This document shows, piece by piece, positions 18,951 to 31,740 of a stretch of 64,000 nucleotides of DNA. The stretch lies in the NCBI RefSeq assembly GCF_002705925.1, contig NZ_NKRE01000001.1, positions 137,780 to 201,779 on the forward strand. The letters are read 5' to 3'. The notes under the pieces were generated by a model that was not told the origin of the DNA, ran no database searches, and saw only the letters and a list, made by a program, of their open reading frames with translations. Every line of letters starts with the position of its first letter. Positions within the stretch are counted from its first letter, which is position 1. The DNA is from Mycobacterium ostraviense (GTDB lineage Bacteria > Actinomycetota > Actinomycetes > Mycobacteriales > Mycobacteriaceae). Both the position numbers and the translations under genes were made by a program.

Positions 18951-21900
18951 GGGCCCAGTTCCTCGTCGAGAATGGCGAACAGTTCGCTTTCGCTGGCGGT
19001 GGTGATGTCGGCGTCGTGGCTGACGATCGCGGCGCTGGGCGTGGCCAGGCCGGCCAGCATGGCGCGCAGCCGGTCGGACACCTGGTCCTTCTCTTCGGAG
19101 GTCCAGTCGGGCCGGTTGACCAGGGTATCGAGTTCGCGCGCAACGTCGTCGAAGCGGGCCAGCCGGTCAGGTTGCTTGGCGGCGAGCTCGGGGACGGCGG
19201 AATCGAGTTGCTGGGCAAGGTGTTCGGCCAGCGCGGCCGGGGTCGGGTAATCGAAGATCAGCGTGGGCGACAGGGTCATCCCGGTTGCGGCCTTGATGCG
19301 GTTGCGCAGTTCCACGGCGGTCAGCGAGTCGAACCCGAGATCCTGGAAGGGCTTATGGGCATCGATGTCGGCGGCGCTGGAATGTCCGAGAACGGTCGCG
19401 GCGTCGGTGATGACCGCGTCGACGAGTTCGCGGTGGCGTTGCTCGGGGCTCAGCGATTGCAGACGCGAAATCAGGCCCGGCATCGACGCGGCGCTGCCGG
19501 TGCCGATGACACGTCGCGACGGGCGGGTGACCAATTCGCGCCACAGCGGGAGCATCTCGGCATTGGCGGTCATCACGGCGGTATTGAGCTGGGCGGCGAC
19601 GACGACCGGGCGGTCGGTGAGCAGCGCGGCGTCCAGTAGTTGCAGCGCGTGCTCGGTCGTCAGCCGATCCAGCCCGGCCTGCTTCATCCGGGCGAAATCT
19701 CGTTCCCCCAGGTGCCGCGTCATGGTGCTGGGCTGTTCCCACAATCCCCAGGCAACCGATAGTCCGGCCAACCCGTGTTCGCGCCGATAGGCGGCCAACC
19801 CGTCCAGGAACGCGTTGGCTGCCGCATAACTGCCCTGCCCCGGAGCTCCCGCGATCCCGGCCATCGACGAAAACATCACGAACGCCGCCAGGTCCACATC
19901 CTGAGTCAGCTGGTGCAGGTTCCAGGCCCCGTCGACCTTGGCCCGCAACACCGCCTCGACCCGGCTCGGTGTCAGCGACGTTATCACCGCGTCGTCAAGC
20001 ACTCCGGCAGCGTGGAATATCCCCTTGAGCGGAAATTGCTTTGGCAACCCCGCCAGCACTGCTTTGACCGCATCTCGATCGGCCACATCGCAGACAGTCA
20101 CCGAAACCTGAGCTCCACCCTGCTGCAGTTGAGCCACCAAGTCCGCAACGCCAGGGGCGTGCTCGCCGGTGCGGCTGACCAACACCACGTGCCCGACGCC
20201 GTAGCGGTCCACCAGATGCCGCGCCACCGCCGCCCCGGCCATTCCGGTGCCGCCGGTGATCACCACGCTGCCCCCATGGAGAACCGACCGCGCCGCGGGC
20301 CCTTGGGGGATGGTCAGCACCACCTTGCCGACATGCCGGGCCTGGCTGACATACCGATATGCCTGCTGAGCGCAGCGGACGTCAAAGGCCCTGACCGGCA
20401 ATGGTTTCAAGGTACCGTTGGACAGTAACCCGAGCACCTGGGAAAGCATCTGCGCGATGAGATCAGGGCCGGCCTCCATCAAGTCGAATGCCCGATAGCG
20501 CACTCCCCGATACTGTTCGGTCACGGCCCGGGGGTCACGCAGGTCGGTCTTGCCCATCTCGATGAAACACCCGCCTGGCGCCAGCAGCCGCAACGACGCA
20601 TCGATGAACTCCCCCGCCAGCGAGTTGAGCACCACGTCGACCCCGCCGCCGCCGGTGGCCTTGCGGAACTTCTCCTCGAAGTCGAGCGTCCGGGAATCGG
20701 CGATATGATCGTCGTCAAAGCCCATGGCCCGCAAGGTATCCCATTTGCCGACACTTGCGGTGGCGAAGACTTCCGCACCCCAATACCGCGCCAATGCCAC
20801 CGCCGCCATGCCCACACCGCCGGTCGCGGCATGCACCAGGACCTGCTGGCCGGCTCGCACCCCACCCAACACCGACAACCCGTACCACGCGGTCAGGAAC
20901 GCCACCGGCACGCCCGCGGCCGCAACCAGCGACCAGCCCGCCGGAACCGCGGTGACCAACCGCTCGTCCACCACCGCTTCGGAGCTCACCACCCCCAGTA
21001 AGCCCATCACCGGGTCACCGACGGACAGCCCCGTGACCCCCGGGCCGGCCTCGACCACCACCCCGGCGCCCTCGGCGCCCAGCTCGCCACCGCCCGGGTA
21101 CATCCCCAAGGCCACCAATACATCCCGGAAGTTCACCCCTACCGCGCCCACGGCAACCCGCACCTGGCGGGCCGCCAGGTCTATCCGCGGACACGGCCGC
21201 ACCGCCACCTCCTCCAACGTTCCGCCGCCGCCAACACCCAACCGCCACAACCGATCCGGCAACGTCAATCCCGAACTCACGACCGCCAACCGGGCGCCGT
21301 ACACCGCGCCGGAACGCACCGCCAACTGCGGCTCACCGGCACCGACGACCGCGTCGGCGGCCACGGAGCCGTCCGAATCCACCAGCACCACCCGGCCCGG
21401 ATACTCCGCCTGGGCCGACCGCACCAGCCCCCACACCGCCGCACCCGCCAGGTCGCGGACGCCCTCACCGCCCAGGCCCACCGCGCCGCACGTCAACACC
21501 ACCAGGACTTCGCGACGATCGTCGGCCAACCAGCGCTGCAGCGTCTCCAGCGCCGCAACCACGCGTTCGGCGACACCACCGGCACTCGCATCGGACTCCC
21601 ACACGACCACTCCGGAGTCGGCGCCGCCGGGCCCCAACGTAATCGGCGACCATGCCAGTTCGAGCAACCGGTCACCGGCCACACCACCGGCAGCCAATGC
21701 CGCCGCCGACAACGCGTCACCCGACACCGGACGAATCGCCAACTCGCGCACCGACAACACCGGCAGGCCCGCCGAATCGGTCAGCGCCACCGACACCGAA
21801 CCGGCGTCTGCCGGTGTGATCCGCACCCGGACCCGTGACGCACCAGCCGCCTGCAACGACACCCCCTGCCAGGAGAACGGCAGCGACAACTGGTCGGCAG

Positions 21901-24900
21901 CCGCGGCGAATCCCCACGCATGCAGCGCGGCATCCAGCACAGCCGGGTGGATACCAAACCCCGCCACCTTGACGTCCTCGTAAGCCGCCACCTCCGCATA
22001 GATTTCCCGCCCCCGCCGCCACACTGCCCGCAGGCCGCGAAACGCCGGCCCGTAACCATAACCGCGTTGCGCCAACCGCTCGTAGACATCGGTCATATCC
22101 ACGGCGGACGCACCCACCGGCGGCCACACCGACAAGTCCGCTCCGTGACCGGGACCGCCGGCCCGTAGTACCCCGTCCGCATGTAGCACCCACGAATCGC
22201 CTGCTGCCCGAGTCGAATACACCGATACCGTCCGGCTCTCCGCCGCGTCGGCGGCGCCGACCACGACCTGTATCCGCGTCGCTTCGCCCGCCGGCAATGC
22301 CAGCGGCGCCAGTAAGGTCAGCTCCTGCACCACCGGACAGCCGACCTCGTCACCGGCGCGCAACGCCAACTCCACGAATCCGGCCCCCGGAAACAGGGTC
22401 ACGCCGCCCACGACGTGATCGGCCAACCACCCCTGCAGTTCGGGTGACAGCATTCCCGTCAACACCACGCCACCGACGTCGGGGCGTTCCACCACCGCCC
22501 CCAGCAGCGGATGACCAAGCCCCCGCAGGCCGACACCGCTCAGTTTGGTCTGGTCGACTCCCAGATCTTTCAACCAAAACCGGCGCCGCATGAAGGCATA
22601 GGTGGGCAACTCGACTCGCCGGGCGCCCAGGCCGGTGAACACCGTGCGCCAGTCCACCGACATACCCTGAGTGAACAATTCGCCCAGCCCCGTGAGCAGG
22701 GATTGGGCTTCGGGCCGGTCCTTGACCAACAGCGGCGGCGACGCCGTCAACCCGGCCCGGGGGCCCACCTCCACGAATGTCACCGCACCCAACGACTCGA
22801 TCAGCGCCACACTGTCGGCGAACCGCACCGGCTTGCGCACATGCTCGACCCAATACGACGCCGCCCCGTACCCCGAGCCGGCCAATTGCCCGGTCACGTT
22901 GGACACCAACCCGATCTGCGGCAGATCCGCCGTCAGATCGGCCAGAACCGCGGCGAACTCCGGCAACATCGGCTGCATCAATGCCGAATGAAACGCGTGC
23001 GACACCGCCAACCGATGCACTCGGCGCCCCAGCGGCGCCAACCGATCGACGACGACCTCCACAGCGGCCGCGGGACCCGAAACCACCACTGAATCAGCTG
23101 CATTGACCGCCGCGATCTCGACGCCGGGTGCCAGCAGCGGCGCCACCTCGTCTTCGGAAGCGGCCACCGCCACCATGGCCCCACCGGCCGGCAACCCGGC
23201 CATCAACCGGCCGCGCGCCACCACCACGCGGGCGGCATCGGACAGTGACAACACCCCGGCCACCTGGGCCGCGGCGATCTCGCCCACCGAATGACCCAGC
23301 ACCACGTCCGGCACCACACCCACGTCCGCCAGCAGCGCCGCCAACGCCACCTCCACGGCGAACAACGCCGGTTGGGCGAACTCGGTACTTTCCAGCAGCG
23401 CGTCATCGATGCCCCACAGCACCTGCCGCAACGGCAATCTCAGGTGCTGATCCAGCGCGTCGGCGACGGCGTCAAATGCTTTGGCGTATAACGGGAACCG
23501 CTCATACAACCCGCGGCCCATACCCAGATACTGCGCCCCTTGTCCCGGGAAGATGAACACGGTTTTGCCGGTCGGCCGGGCACGGCCGGCCACCACCGCA
23601 GCACCCGGCTCACCGGCGGCCAGACCGGCCAAACCCTGCAACAACTGCGCCCGGTCGGTGCCCACCACCACCGCGCGATACTCGAACACCGACCGGGTGG
23701 ACACCAACGACCACCCCACATCCACCGTTGCCAACGCCGGACGCTGATCCACCCACGCCCACAACCGCCGCGCCTGATTGGCCAACGCCGGCCCCGAACG
23801 TGCCGACACCACCCACGGCACCACCCCGGTAACGCGCTCAGCCGCAACACCGTCCGCGGCACCATCCAAGGAGGGCGCCTGCTCGAGAATCACATGCGCA
23901 TTGGTGCCACTGATCCCAAACGACGACACCGCGGCCCTTCTAACCCGGCCCTGCGGCCGGCCCAGCACCGGCTCAGCCGGCCAGGGCCGCGACTCGGTCA
24001 ACAACGACACCGCCCCCGCCGACCAATCCACATGCGGCGTCGGCACATCCACATGCAACGTCTTGGGCAACACCGCGTGCTGCATCGCCAACACCATCTT
24101 CATCACCCCGGCCACCCCCGCCGCCGCCGACGTATGACCGATGTTGGATTTGATCGACCCCAACCACAGGGGTTCACTACCACGCTGCCCATAGGTGGCC
24201 ACAATCGCCTGCGCCTCAATCGGATCCCCCAGCATGGTCCCGGTCCCATGCCCCTCCACCACATCCACATCGGCCACCCCCAGCCGCGCGCTGGCCAACG
24301 CCGCCCGAATCACCCGCTGCTGCGCCGGCCCATTCGGCGCCGTCAGTCCGTTGGAGGCGCCATCCTGATTGACCGCCGAACCCCGCACCAACGCCAACAC
24401 CGGATGCCCCCACCGCCGCGCATCGGCGAGCCGCTCCACCACCAACACCCCGGCACCCTCCGACCATGCGGTGCCGTCGGCGGCCCCCGCATACGCCTTG
24501 CACCGGCCGTCGGGCGCCAGCGCCCGCTGCCGACTGAACTCCACGAACGCCGCCGGGGTGGCCATCACCGTCACCCCACCCACCAGCGCCAGATCACACT
24601 CGCGCGACCGCAACGACTGCACCGCCAAATGCAACGCCACCAACGACGACGAACACGCCGTATCCACCGACACCGCCGGGCCCTCCAAACCCAGCACATA
24701 CGCCACCCGACCCGACGCCACACTCAACGTCGAACCCGTCAGGCCGTACCCTTCCAGCTCACCCTTGACCTCGCCGCCGTAACCGGCATGAATGACGCCG
24801 ACGAACACGCCGGTCGCCGAGCCGCGCAGAGTAGACGGGTCAATCCCGGTGCGTTCCAAGGCTTCCCAGGACACCTCCAGCAGCAGCCGCTGCTGCGGAT

Positions 24901-25261
24901 CCATCGCCAACGCCTCGTTCGGCCCGATACCGAAGAACCCGGCGTCGAAGTCACCCGCGTCGGCGAGGAATCCACCCCGCCGTGTGTAGGTTTTCCCGGG
25001 CGCGTCCGGATCCGGATCGAACATCCCCTCGATGTCCCAGCCGCGGTCGGGAGGGAATTCCGAGATGGCGTCGCGCCCCTCAATCAGCATCTGCCACAAC
25101 GACTCCGGCGAGTCGACGCCGCCCGGGTACCGGCAGCCCATCCCCACGATCGCCACCGGCTCCGACAGCCGGTCCTCCAATTCGGCAAGTCGGCGCCGGG
25201 CGCGCCGCAGATCGGCGGTGAGCCGTTTGAGGTAATCAACATGCTTGGCAGTGCCCGTCAA
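18947..25261 (-). CDS. pks8: Type I polyketide synthase Pks8/17 (intact, fully reducing module)
   Basis: One 2104-residue ORF with KS (Cys203, His338, His376), AT (Ser657), DH (His948 in HxxxGxxxxP), ER ([13 protein letters not shown] near 1480), KR ([11 protein letters not shown] near 1672; VLDD, so B-type) and ACP (Ser about 1979), making one complete fully reducing extension module. AT motif HAFH at 754-757 predicts malonyl-CoA. The N-terminal coiled-coil docking helix is [19 protein letters not shown], and the C-terminus ends [13 protein letters not shown], a docking tail. TTG at 25261 is the start, preceded by AAGGAG 6 bases away. H37Rv has pks8 (1602) plus pks17 (502); the sum equals this ORF. 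It overlaps pks9 by 4 bases and follows pks7 by 21. Confidence 0.95.
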   Translation of the reverse strand: MTGTAKHVDYLKRLTADLRRARRRLAELEDRLSEPVAIVGMGCRYPGGVDSPESLWQMLIEGRDAISEFPPDRGWDIEGMFDPDPDAPGKTYTRRGGFLADAGDFDAGFFGIGPNEALAMDPQQRLLLEVSWEALERTGIDPSTLRGSATGVFVGVIHAGYGGEVKGELEGYGLTGSTLSVASGRVAYVLGLEGPAVSVDTACSSSLVALHLAVQSLRSRECDLALVGGVTVMATPAAFVEFSRQRALAPDGRCKAYAGAADGTAWSEGAGVLVVERLADARRWGHPVLALVRGSAVNQDGASNGLTAPNGPAQQRVIRAALASARLGVADVDVVEGHGTGTMLGDPIEAQAIVATYGQRGSEPLWLGSIKSNIGHTSAAAGVAGVMKMVLAMQHAVLPKTLHVDVPTPHVDWSAGAVSLLTESRPWPAEPVLGRPQGRVRRAAVSSFGISGTNAHVILEQAPSLDGAADGVAAERVTGVVPWVVSARSGPALANQARRLWAWVDQRPALATVDVGWSLVSTRSVFEYRAVVVGTDRAQLLQGLAGLAAGEPGAAVVAGRARPTGKTVFIFPGQGAQYLGMGRGLYERFPLYAKAFDAVADALDQHLRLPLRQVLWGIDDALLESTEFAQPALFAVEVALAALLADVGVVPDVVLGHSVGEIAAAQVAGVLSLSDAARVVVARGRLMAGLPAGGAMVAVAASEDEVAPLLAPGVEIAAVNAADSVVVSGPAAAVEVVVDRLAPLGRRVHRLAVSHAFHSALMQPMLPEFAAVLADLTADLPQIGLVSNVTGQLAGSGYGAASYWVEHVRKPVRFADSVALIESLGAVTFVEVGPRAGLTASPPLLVKDRPEAQSLLTGLGELFTQGMSVDWRTVFTGLGARRVELPTYAFMRRRFWLKDLGVDQTKLSGVGLRGLGHPLLGAVVERPDVGGVVLTGMLSPELQGWLADHVVGGVTLFPGAGFVELALRAGDEVGCPVVQELTLLAPLALPAGEATRIQVVVGAADAAESRTVSVYSTRAAGDSWVLHADGVLRAGGPGHGADLSVWPPVGASAVDMTDVYERLAQRGYGYGPAFRGLRAVWRRGREIYAEVAAYEDVKVAGFGIHPAVLDAALHAWGFAAAADQLSLPFSWQGVSLQAAGASRVRVRITPADAGSVSVALTDSAGLPVLSVRELAIRPVSGDALSAAALAAGGVAGDRLLELAWSPITLGPGGADSGVVVWESDASAGGVAERVVAALETLQRWLADDRREVLVVLTCGAVGLGGEGVRDLAGAAVWGLVRSAQAEYPGRVVLVDSDGSVAADAVVGAGEPQLAVRSGAVYGARLAVVSSGLTLPDRLWRLGVGGGGTLEEVAVRPCPRIDLAARQVRVAVGAVGVNFRDVLVALGMYPGGGELGAEGAGVVVEAGPGVTGLSVGDPVMGLLGVVSSEAVVDERLVTAVPAGWSLVAAAGVPVAFLTAWYGLSVLGGVRAGQQVLVHAATGGVGMAAVALARYWGAEVFATASVGKWDTLRAMGFDDDHIADSRTLDFEEKFRKATGGGGVDVVLNSLAGEFIDASLRLLAPGGCFIEMGKTDLRDPRAVTEQYRGVRYRAFDLMEAGPDLIAQMLSQVLGLLSNGTLKPLPVRAFDVRCAQQAYRYVSQARHVGKVVLTIPQGPAARSVLHGGSVVITGGTGMAGAAVARHLVDRYGVGHVVLVSRTGEHAPGVADLVAQLQQGGAQVSVTVCDVADRDAVKAVLAGLPKQFPLKGIFHAAGVLDDAVITSLTPSRVEAVLRAKVDGAWNLHQLTQDVDLAAFVMFSSMAGIAGAPGQGSYAAANAFLDGLAAYRREHGLAGLSVAWGLWEQPSTMTRHLGERDFARMKQAGLDRLTTEHALQLLDAALLTDRPVVVAAQLNTAVMTANAEMLPLWRELVTRPSRRVIGTGSAASMPGLISRLQSLSPEQRHRELVDAVITDAATVLGHSSAADIDAHKPFQDLGFDSLTAVELRNRIKAATGMTLSPTLIFDYPTPAALAEHLAQQLDSAVPELAAKQPDRLARFDDVARELDTLVNRPDWTSEEKDQVSDRLRAMLAGLATPSAAIVSHDADITTASESELFAILDEELGP
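23555..24736. repeat. KS-coding block shared with pks7 (copy in pks8/17)
   Basis: This stretch, encoding most of the KS and the KS-AT linker, is nearly identical at the DNA level to 29942-31117 in pks7, with only scattered substitutions and a few small indels. Similarity stops sharply at the FPGQG motif that opens the AT. It was compared by eye only. Confidence 0.85.
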
Positions 25262-25282
25262 AGTCGCTCCTTGGTGGCCGGG

Positions 25283-28200
25283 TCAGGAGCCGAGTTCTTC
25301 GTCGAGGATGGCGAAGAGCTGGCTTTCGCTGGCGGTGGCGATGTCGTCGTCGGCGCTGAGATGGGCCAGGATGGCGTGTAGCCGGTCGGCCAGCCGTGCC
25401 TTGTCCTGCGGTGCCCAGTCGCCGCGGTCGATCAGCCGGTCGAGCTCGCCAGCCATGTCGTTGCAGCGGGCCAGGAGATCGGGTTGGTCTCCGGTGGCGG
25501 CGGCCAGACGGCTGCCGAGGTGTTCGGCGAGGGCGGCGGGGGTGGGATAATCGAAGATCAGGGTGGGCGAAAGCGCCAGGCCGGTCGCCGTTTTCAGCCG
25601 GTTGCGCAGTTCGACGGCCGTCAGCGAGTCGAAGCCCAGGTCCTGGAACGCGCGGCGGGCGTTGATGTCAGCGGTGCTGGAACGTCCCAGCACAGTGGCG
25701 GCGTTGCGACACACCACGTCAACGAGTTCGCGGTGTCGCTGCTCGGGACCGAGCGAACGCAGCCGGGGGACCAATCCCGCTGCCGAGACGGCGGTGTCGG
25801 TGTCGTCGACGATGCGTCGGGACGGGCGGGCGGCCAACTCGCTGAGCAACGGCGATGGCGCGGTGCTGTCGGAGCCGAGCGCGCGGGCGTGGAGCCGGGT
25901 GGCCACCACGACGCCGCGGTCCGCGACCATTGCGGCATCGAGCAGCTCGAGCGCCTGCCCCGTTGACAGGGCCGCCAGCCCCGCCCGACCCATCCGGGCC
26001 TTGTCGCGGTCCCCCAGGTGTCGGGTCATCGCACTGGCCTGTTCCCACAGCCCCCACGCCACCGACAATCCCGGCAACCCATGCGCGCGCCGATACGCCG
26101 CCAGCCCGTCGAGGAAGCAGTTGGCCGCCGCGTAATTGCCCTGGCCCGGGGTGCCCAGGATCCCGGCCATCGACGAAAAGAGGACGAACGCCGAGACATC
26201 CAGATATCGGGTCAATTCGTGTAGGTTCCAGGCCCCGTCGACCTTGGCGCGCAGCACGGCATCCAGCCGGTCGGGTGTCAGCGAGGCGATCAGCCCGTCA
26301 TCGAGGACCCCGGCGGCATGAAACACCCCCCGCAGCGGATACCGCGGCGGCAGCTGCGCGAGCAGCGCGGCTACCGCGTCACGGTCGGCCACGTCACAAG
26401 CCACTACCGACACCTGGGCCCCGGCATCCCGCAACTCGTCGGCCAGCTCCGAAATCCCTTGGGCCCGGGTCCCGGATCGGCTGACCAGCATCACATGGGC
26501 CACCCGGTGGCGGGACACGACGTGGCGGGCCAGCGCCGCACCGGCCATCCCAGTCCCGCCGGTGATCACGACCGTGCCCCCGGCAAGCCCGCCGGCGCTC
26601 TCGGAAACCGTCAACACCACCTTGCCGATATGGCGGGCCTGGCTGACGAAGCGATACGCCCGCCGGGCCAGCCGCACATCGAAAGCCTTGGTCGGCAACG
26701 GCTTCAACTCTCCGGCAGCGAACATCTTCAGCAGTTCGGCCAACATCTGCGCGATCCGGTCCGGCCCGGCTTCGATCAGATCGAACACGCGGTAACCGGC
26801 GCCCCGGTATTGCTGGGCGATCGTCTGCGGGTCGCGAATATCGGTTTTGCCCATTTCGATGAAGCGCCCGCCCGGACTCAGCAGCCGCAGCGACGCGTCG
26901 ACAAACTCACCGGCCAGGGAGTTGAGCACTACGTCGACTCCAGCACCGCCGGTGGATTGGCGGAACTTCTCCTCGAATTCCAGGGTGCGGGAGTCGCCGA
27001 TATGGCCGTCGTCAAAACCCAATGCCCGCAAGGTATCCCACTTGCCGCGACTGGCCGTCACGAAAACCTCCAGGCCCCAGCGCCGAGCCAGCTGCACCGC
27101 GGCCATACCCACCCCGCCGGTGGCGGCGTGCACCAATACCTTCTGCCCGGCCCGCACCCGCGCCAAGTCCGACAGGCCGTAGAACGCCGTCAGGAACACC
27201 ACCGGCACACCGGCAGCCGTATCCAGCGGCCAGCCCGCCGGAACCGCGGTCACCAACCGCTGATCCACCACCGCCTCGGGCCCCGCCACGCCCAGCAGCC
27301 CCATCACCGCGTCGCCGACGGCCACACCGGAAACACCCGGCCCCACCTCGACAACGACCCCGGCGCCCTCGATGCCGAGCTCACCCCCACCCGGATACAT
27401 GCCCAACGCCACCAGCACGTCGCGGAAGTTCACCCCGACCGCGGCCACCGCTACCCGCACCTGCCCGGTGCTGAGCTCGCTTCGTTCACACGGGCCCACC
27501 CGCACGTCGTCGAGTGTGGCCGCGCCTCCGGGGATCAAGCGCCACCCGGACGGGACCTCGGGCAGCCGAAGCATCGGGTCAGCCGCCCGCAGCCGCGCCC
27601 GATAGGCCGTACCGTCGCGCACCACCAGTTGCGGCTCACCAGAACGGATTACCGCGCTGACATCCACCGATCCGTCCGAATCCAGCAGCACCACCCGGCC
27701 CGGGTGCTCCGCCTGCGCCGAACGCACCAGCCCCCACACCGCCGCACCGGCCAAGTCCGAGACGTCCTCGTCCGCCAGACCCACCGCCCCATGGGTCAGC
27801 ACCACCAAGACACCGCCGTCGTCGCCCGACAGCCACGACTGCAACACCGCCAGCACCGCATGCGTGGCCGCCCGTACCGATTCCACCACGTCCGCCTGCC
27901 GCGGCACCTGGGCAGCCAACTCCCACACCGTCGCGGGTGGCTCACCAACACCGTTGTGCACCAGCGCTATCGGCGACCATGCGACCTCGAACAAGCCGCC
28001 GTCACCCGGCGCCACCGCGGACAGCGCCCGGTCGGGCAACGGACGAAACGCCACGTTCCGTACCGTCAAGACGGGCAAGCCGGCCGCATCAGCCAATTCC
28101 AGCGACACCGAGTCGGCACCCGCCGGGGCCAGGCGGACCCGTACCCGGGACGCCCCCGCGGCATGCAGCGACAGGCCCTGCCACGAGAACGGCAACACCG

Positions 28201-31200
28201 TTCTGTCCTGCCCGCCGGCGACGCCCACCGCATGCAATGCCGCGTCGAGCAATACCGGATGGATGCCGAAGCCGCCCACCTCCAGACCGGCATGCTCGGG
28301 CAGCGACACCTCGGCGAAGATCTCCTCCCCCAGCTGCCACATCGCCCGCAGCCCGCGAAACGCCGGACCATACGTGTAGCCCCGCGCGGCCAGCCACTCG
28401 TAGGCGTCGGTCACATCCAACGGCGTTGCACCCGCCGGTGGCCATACCGACAAGTCGGCTCCCGGAGCGAGGACCCCGGGCGCCAACACCGCCTCAGCGT
28501 GTAACGTCCAGACCGAATCCGGTTGGGCAGCACGTGAATACACCGACGCGCTGCGCCGGCCCGACGCGTCTGCGTCACTGACCACGAACTGCACCTGCGC
28601 CGCGCCGGCCGTCGGCAACAGCAGCGGTGCCGTCACCGTCAGCTCCGCCACAGTGGCGCAGCCGACCTCGTCGCCGGCCCGGACGGCCAGCTCCGCGAAT
28701 CCCGCACCCGGGAACAGCACCACCCCGGCCACCGCGTGGTCGGCCAGCCATGGCTGAGCAGTCACCGACAGCTGGCCCGTCAGCACAACTCCGCCGGAGT
28801 CGGGCCGCTCGACCACCGCACCCAGCAAGCCGTGCGCGGCGCCGGTCAACCCCAGACGCCCCGCATCTGCGCTGCCGGCATCGGGTTGGGCCAGCCAGAA
28901 CCGGCGACGGACGAAACCGTACGTCGGTAGTTCCACCCGGCGAGCGTGCAGACCGGCGAACGCCGCGGCCCAATCCAGCCCGACACCCGCCACGTGGGCC
29001 TGTGCTGCCGACAGCCAAAACCTGTCCAGTCCGCCGTCGTCGCGGCCCAGGGACGGGATGACGATCGGTTGCCCGGCGTCGGCAGGGTCGCGGTCGGTCA
29101 GCGTCTCTTCAATGGCGGCGGTCAGGACGGGGTGCGGGCTGGATTCGATGAAGACTTGGCATCCGGCGTCGAAGGCGGCGCGGACGGCCCGGTCGAATTG
29201 CACCGTCTGGCGGATGTTTTGGTACCAGTAGTCGGCGTTGAGGCCGGCGGTATCGACGAGTTGGCCGGTGACGGTGGAGAGGAAGGCAATGGGCGCCGAT
29301 CGGGGCTCGATGCCGGCGAGGGCGGCGGTGAGTTCGGTCCGGATGGCGTCGACGTGGGCGGAGTGCGACGCGTAGTCGACGTCGATTTTGCGGGCGCGGA
29401 TGTCGGCCGCCTCGCATCGCCGGATCAGTTCCTCGACGGCGTCCACTTCTCCGGAGACGACGATCGTCGAAACACCGTTGACCGCAGCGATATTGAGTCG
29501 GCTGCCCCAGGAGGTCAGTAGCTCCCGGGCGCGGGTCAGTGGACAGGCGATCGACACCATGCCGCCCGCGCCCGCCAACCGCACCAACAGCCGGCTGCGC
29601 AGCGCCACCACCCGCGCCCCGTCGTCGAGGGACAATGCTCCCGCAACGCAAGCCGCCGCGATCTCGCCCTGCGAATGGCCGATCACCGCGTCGGGCACCA
29701 CCCCGACCGATCGCCACAATTCGGCCAGCGACATCATGACCGCCCACAGCGCCGGCTGCACGACATCCACCCGATCCAGACCGGGCGCGCCCGGAGCGCC
29801 GCGCACGACGTCGAGCAACGACCAGCGCACATACTCGCCCAGTGCCTTGTCGCAGCGGCGCATGTGCTCGGCGAACACCGGTGCAGCGTCGAGTAACTGG
29901 GCTCCCATGCCGGCCCACTGCGACCCCTGGCCGGGGAAGACGAACACGGTTTTGCCGGTCGGCCGGGCACGGCCGGTCACCACCGCAGGCCCCGGCTCGC
30001 CGGCGGCCAGACCGGCCAAACCCTGCAGCAACTGCGCCCGGTCGGTGCCCACCACCACCGCGCGATGCTCGAACACCGACCGGGTGGACACCAACGACCA
30101 CCCCACATCCACCGTTGCCAACGCCGGACGCTGGTCCACCCATGCCCACAACCGCCGCGCCTGGTTGGCCAACGCCGGCCCCGAACGTGCCGACACCACC
30201 CACGGCACCACACCGGTAACGCGCTCAGCGCCAACACTATCCATGAAGGGCGCCTGCTCGAGAATCACATGCGCATTGGTGCCACTGATCCCAAACGACG
30301 ACACCGCGGCCCTTCTAACCCGGCCCTGCGGCCGGCCCAGCACCGGCTCAGCCGGCCAGGGCCGCGACTCGGTCAACAACGACACCGCCCCCGCCGACCA
30401 ATCCACATGCGGCGTCGGCACATCCACATGCAACGTCTTGGGCAACACCCCATGCTGCATCGCCAACACCATCTTCATCACCCCGGCCACCCCCGCCGCC
30501 GCCGACGTATGGCCCATGTTGGATTTGATCGACCCCAACCACAGCGGCTCTTTCCCCGGCTCACGCTGCCCATAGGTGGCCACAATCGCCTGCGCCTCGA
30601 TCGGATCCCCCAGCATGGTCCCGGTCCCATGCCCCTCCACCACATCCACATCGGCCACCCCAAGACGCGCGCTGGCCAACGCCGCCCGAATCACCCGCTG
30701 CTGCGCCGGCCCATTCGGTGTCGCCAGTCCGTTGGAGGCGCCGTCCTGATTGACCGCCGAACCCCGCACCAACGCCAACACCGGATGCCCCCACCGCCGC
30801 GCATCGGCGAGCCGCTCCACCACCAACACCCCGGCACCCTCGGAAAAGCCGGTGCCGTCGGCGGCGCCCGCATACGCCTTGCACCGGCCGTCGGGCGCCA
30901 GCGCCCGCTGCCGACTGAACTCCACGAACATCGCCGGGGTGGCCATCACCGTCACCCCACCCACCAGCGCCAGATCACACTCGCGCGACCGCAACGACTG
31001 CACCGCCAAATGCAACGCCACCAACGACGACGAACACGCCGTATCCACCGACACCGCCGGGCCCTCCAAACCCAGCACATACGCCACCCGACCCGACGCC
31101 ACACTCAACGTCGAACCGCGCAGGCCGTACCGCTCGAGGTCGCCGGGTACCCGGCCCTGGCCGCCGTAGGAGCCGTGGAACACTCCGGCGAACACGCCGG

Positions 31201-31651
31201 TCGCCGAGCCGCGCAGGGTGGTCGGGTCAATCCCGGTGCGTTCCAAGGCTTCCCAGGACACCTCCAGCAGCAGCCGCTGCTGCGGGTCCATCGCCAACGC
31301 CTCACTGGGCGCTATCCCGAAGAACTCGGCGTCAAAACCGGCGACGTCGGTGAGGAATCCACCGCTGCGGGTGTACGAGGTGCCCACCGCGTCGGGGTCC
31401 GGGTCAAACAGATTCGCCAGATCCCAGCCGCGATCACCCGGAAAGTCCGACACCACGTCACGGCCGGCGGCCACCATCTCCCACAGACCTTCGGGGCTGT
31501 CGATACCGCCCGGATAGCGGCAGCCGATTCCCACGACGGCCACCGGCTCCGTCGTCTGGGCCAGAAAGTCACGGTTTTCGCGCTTCAGCCGCTCGTTTTC
31601 CTTGAGTGTTTTGCGCAGGGCCGTGATGAGCTGTTCTCGGGTGCTGTCCAT
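25283..31651 (-). CDS. pks7: Type I polyketide synthase Pks7 (fully reducing module)
   Basis: 2122 residues, equivalent to H37Rv Pks7 (Rv1661, about 2126). Domain order is KS-AT-DH-ER-KR-ACP. KS residues: Cys206 (DTACSSS), His341, His381. AT: Ser660 (GHSQGE) with YASH at 760-763, the methylmalonyl-CoA motif. [45 protein letters not shown] with VLDD, B-type. ACP Ser about 2009. The N-terminal docking helix ([20 protein letters not shown]) differs in type from that of Pks8/17. The C-terminal tail is [13 protein letters not shown]. Knock-outs of this gene in M. tuberculosis have been linked to dimycocerosate defects. No thioesterase. Confidence 0.95.
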   Translation of the reverse strand: MDSTREQLITALRKTLKENERLKRENRDFLAQTTEPVAVVGIGCRYPGGIDSPEGLWEMVAAGRDVVSDFPGDRGWDLANLFDPDPDAVGTSYTRSGGFLTDVAGFDAEFFGIAPSEALAMDPQQRLLLEVSWEALERTGIDPTTLRGSATGVFAGVFHGSYGGQGRVPGDLERYGLRGSTLSVASGRVAYVLGLEGPAVSVDTACSSSLVALHLAVQSLRSRECDLALVGGVTVMATPAMFVEFSRQRALAPDGRCKAYAGAADGTGFSEGAGVLVVERLADARRWGHPVLALVRGSAVNQDGASNGLATPNGPAQQRVIRAALASARLGVADVDVVEGHGTGTMLGDPIEAQAIVATYGQREPGKEPLWLGSIKSNMGHTSAAAGVAGVMKMVLAMQHGVLPKTLHVDVPTPHVDWSAGAVSLLTESRPWPAEPVLGRPQGRVRRAAVSSFGISGTNAHVILEQAPFMDSVGAERVTGVVPWVVSARSGPALANQARRLWAWVDQRPALATVDVGWSLVSTRSVFEHRAVVVGTDRAQLLQGLAGLAAGEPGPAVVTGRARPTGKTVFVFPGQGSQWAGMGAQLLDAAPVFAEHMRRCDKALGEYVRWSLLDVVRGAPGAPGLDRVDVVQPALWAVMMSLAELWRSVGVVPDAVIGHSQGEIAAACVAGALSLDDGARVVALRSRLLVRLAGAGGMVSIACPLTRARELLTSWGSRLNIAAVNGVSTIVVSGEVDAVEELIRRCEAADIRARKIDVDYASHSAHVDAIRTELTAALAGIEPRSAPIAFLSTVTGQLVDTAGLNADYWYQNIRQTVQFDRAVRAAFDAGCQVFIESSPHPVLTAAIEETLTDRDPADAGQPIVIPSLGRDDGGLDRFWLSAAQAHVAGVGLDWAAAFAGLHARRVELPTYGFVRRRFWLAQPDAGSADAGRLGLTGAAHGLLGAVVERPDSGGVVLTGQLSVTAQPWLADHAVAGVVLFPGAGFAELAVRAGDEVGCATVAELTVTAPLLLPTAGAAQVQFVVSDADASGRRSASVYSRAAQPDSVWTLHAEAVLAPGVLAPGADLSVWPPAGATPLDVTDAYEWLAARGYTYGPAFRGLRAMWQLGEEIFAEVSLPEHAGLEVGGFGIHPVLLDAALHAVGVAGGQDRTVLPFSWQGLSLHAAGASRVRVRLAPAGADSVSLELADAAGLPVLTVRNVAFRPLPDRALSAVAPGDGGLFEVAWSPIALVHNGVGEPPATVWELAAQVPRQADVVESVRAATHAVLAVLQSWLSGDDGGVLVVLTHGAVGLADEDVSDLAGAAVWGLVRSAQAEHPGRVVLLDSDGSVDVSAVIRSGEPQLVVRDGTAYRARLRAADPMLRLPEVPSGWRLIPGGAATLDDVRVGPCERSELSTGQVRVAVAAVGVNFRDVLVALGMYPGGGELGIEGAGVVVEVGPGVSGVAVGDAVMGLLGVAGPEAVVDQRLVTAVPAGWPLDTAAGVPVVFLTAFYGLSDLARVRAGQKVLVHAATGGVGMAAVQLARRWGLEVFVTASRGKWDTLRALGFDDGHIGDSRTLEFEEKFRQSTGGAGVDVVLNSLAGEFVDASLRLLSPGGRFIEMGKTDIRDPQTIAQQYRGAGYRVFDLIEAGPDRIAQMLAELLKMFAAGELKPLPTKAFDVRLARRAYRFVSQARHIGKVVLTVSESAGGLAGGTVVITGGTGMAGAALARHVVSRHRVAHVMLVSRSGTRAQGISELADELRDAGAQVSVVACDVADRDAVAALLAQLPPRYPLRGVFHAAGVLDDGLIASLTPDRLDAVLRAKVDGAWNLHELTRYLDVSAFVLFSSMAGILGTPGQGNYAAANCFLDGLAAYRRAHGLPGLSVAWGLWEQASAMTRHLGDRDKARMGRAGLAALSTGQALELLDAAMVADRGVVVATRLHARALGSDSTAPSPLLSELAARPSRRIVDDTDTAVSAAGLVPRLRSLGPEQRHRELVDVVCRNAATVLGRSSTADINARRAFQDLGFDSLTAVELRNRLKTATGLALSPTLIFDYPTPAALAEHLGSRLAAATGDQPDLLARCNDMAGELDRLIDRGDWAPQDKARLADRLHAILAHLSADDDIATASESQLFAILDEELGS
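29942..31117. repeat. KS-coding block shared with pks8/17 (copy in pks7)
   Basis: Partner of 23555-24736, in direct orientation about 6.4 kb apart. Near identity over more than 1.1 kb, while the adjoining AT regions are unrelated at DNA level, points to gene conversion or domain exchange. It is also a site for deletion or assembly collapse. Confidence 0.85.
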
Positions 31652-31740
31652 ACCACGCGGTCTTTCGTACTACTCCAGGAACCGGCGCGACCGGCACGCC
31701 GCCTCCGCAACCCCCCGACCGAGCAGACAGTCCACGTCGA

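Noticed and set aside
16725..19250. Plus-strand ORF of 841 codons antisense to pks9
   Set aside because: Arg/His/Gln/Pro-rich composition, mirrors the codon structure of the real PKS gene, no motif. High-GC antisense shadow.
23540..25381. Plus-strand ORFs of 613 and 559 codons (23540-25381 and 30065-31744) that look like a duplicated pair
   Set aside because: Their similarity only reflects the duplicated KS coding DNA on the other strand.
26318..28504. Plus-strand ORF of 728 codons antisense to pks7
   Set aside because: Same reason; the sense strand carries a complete, motif-rich PKS module.
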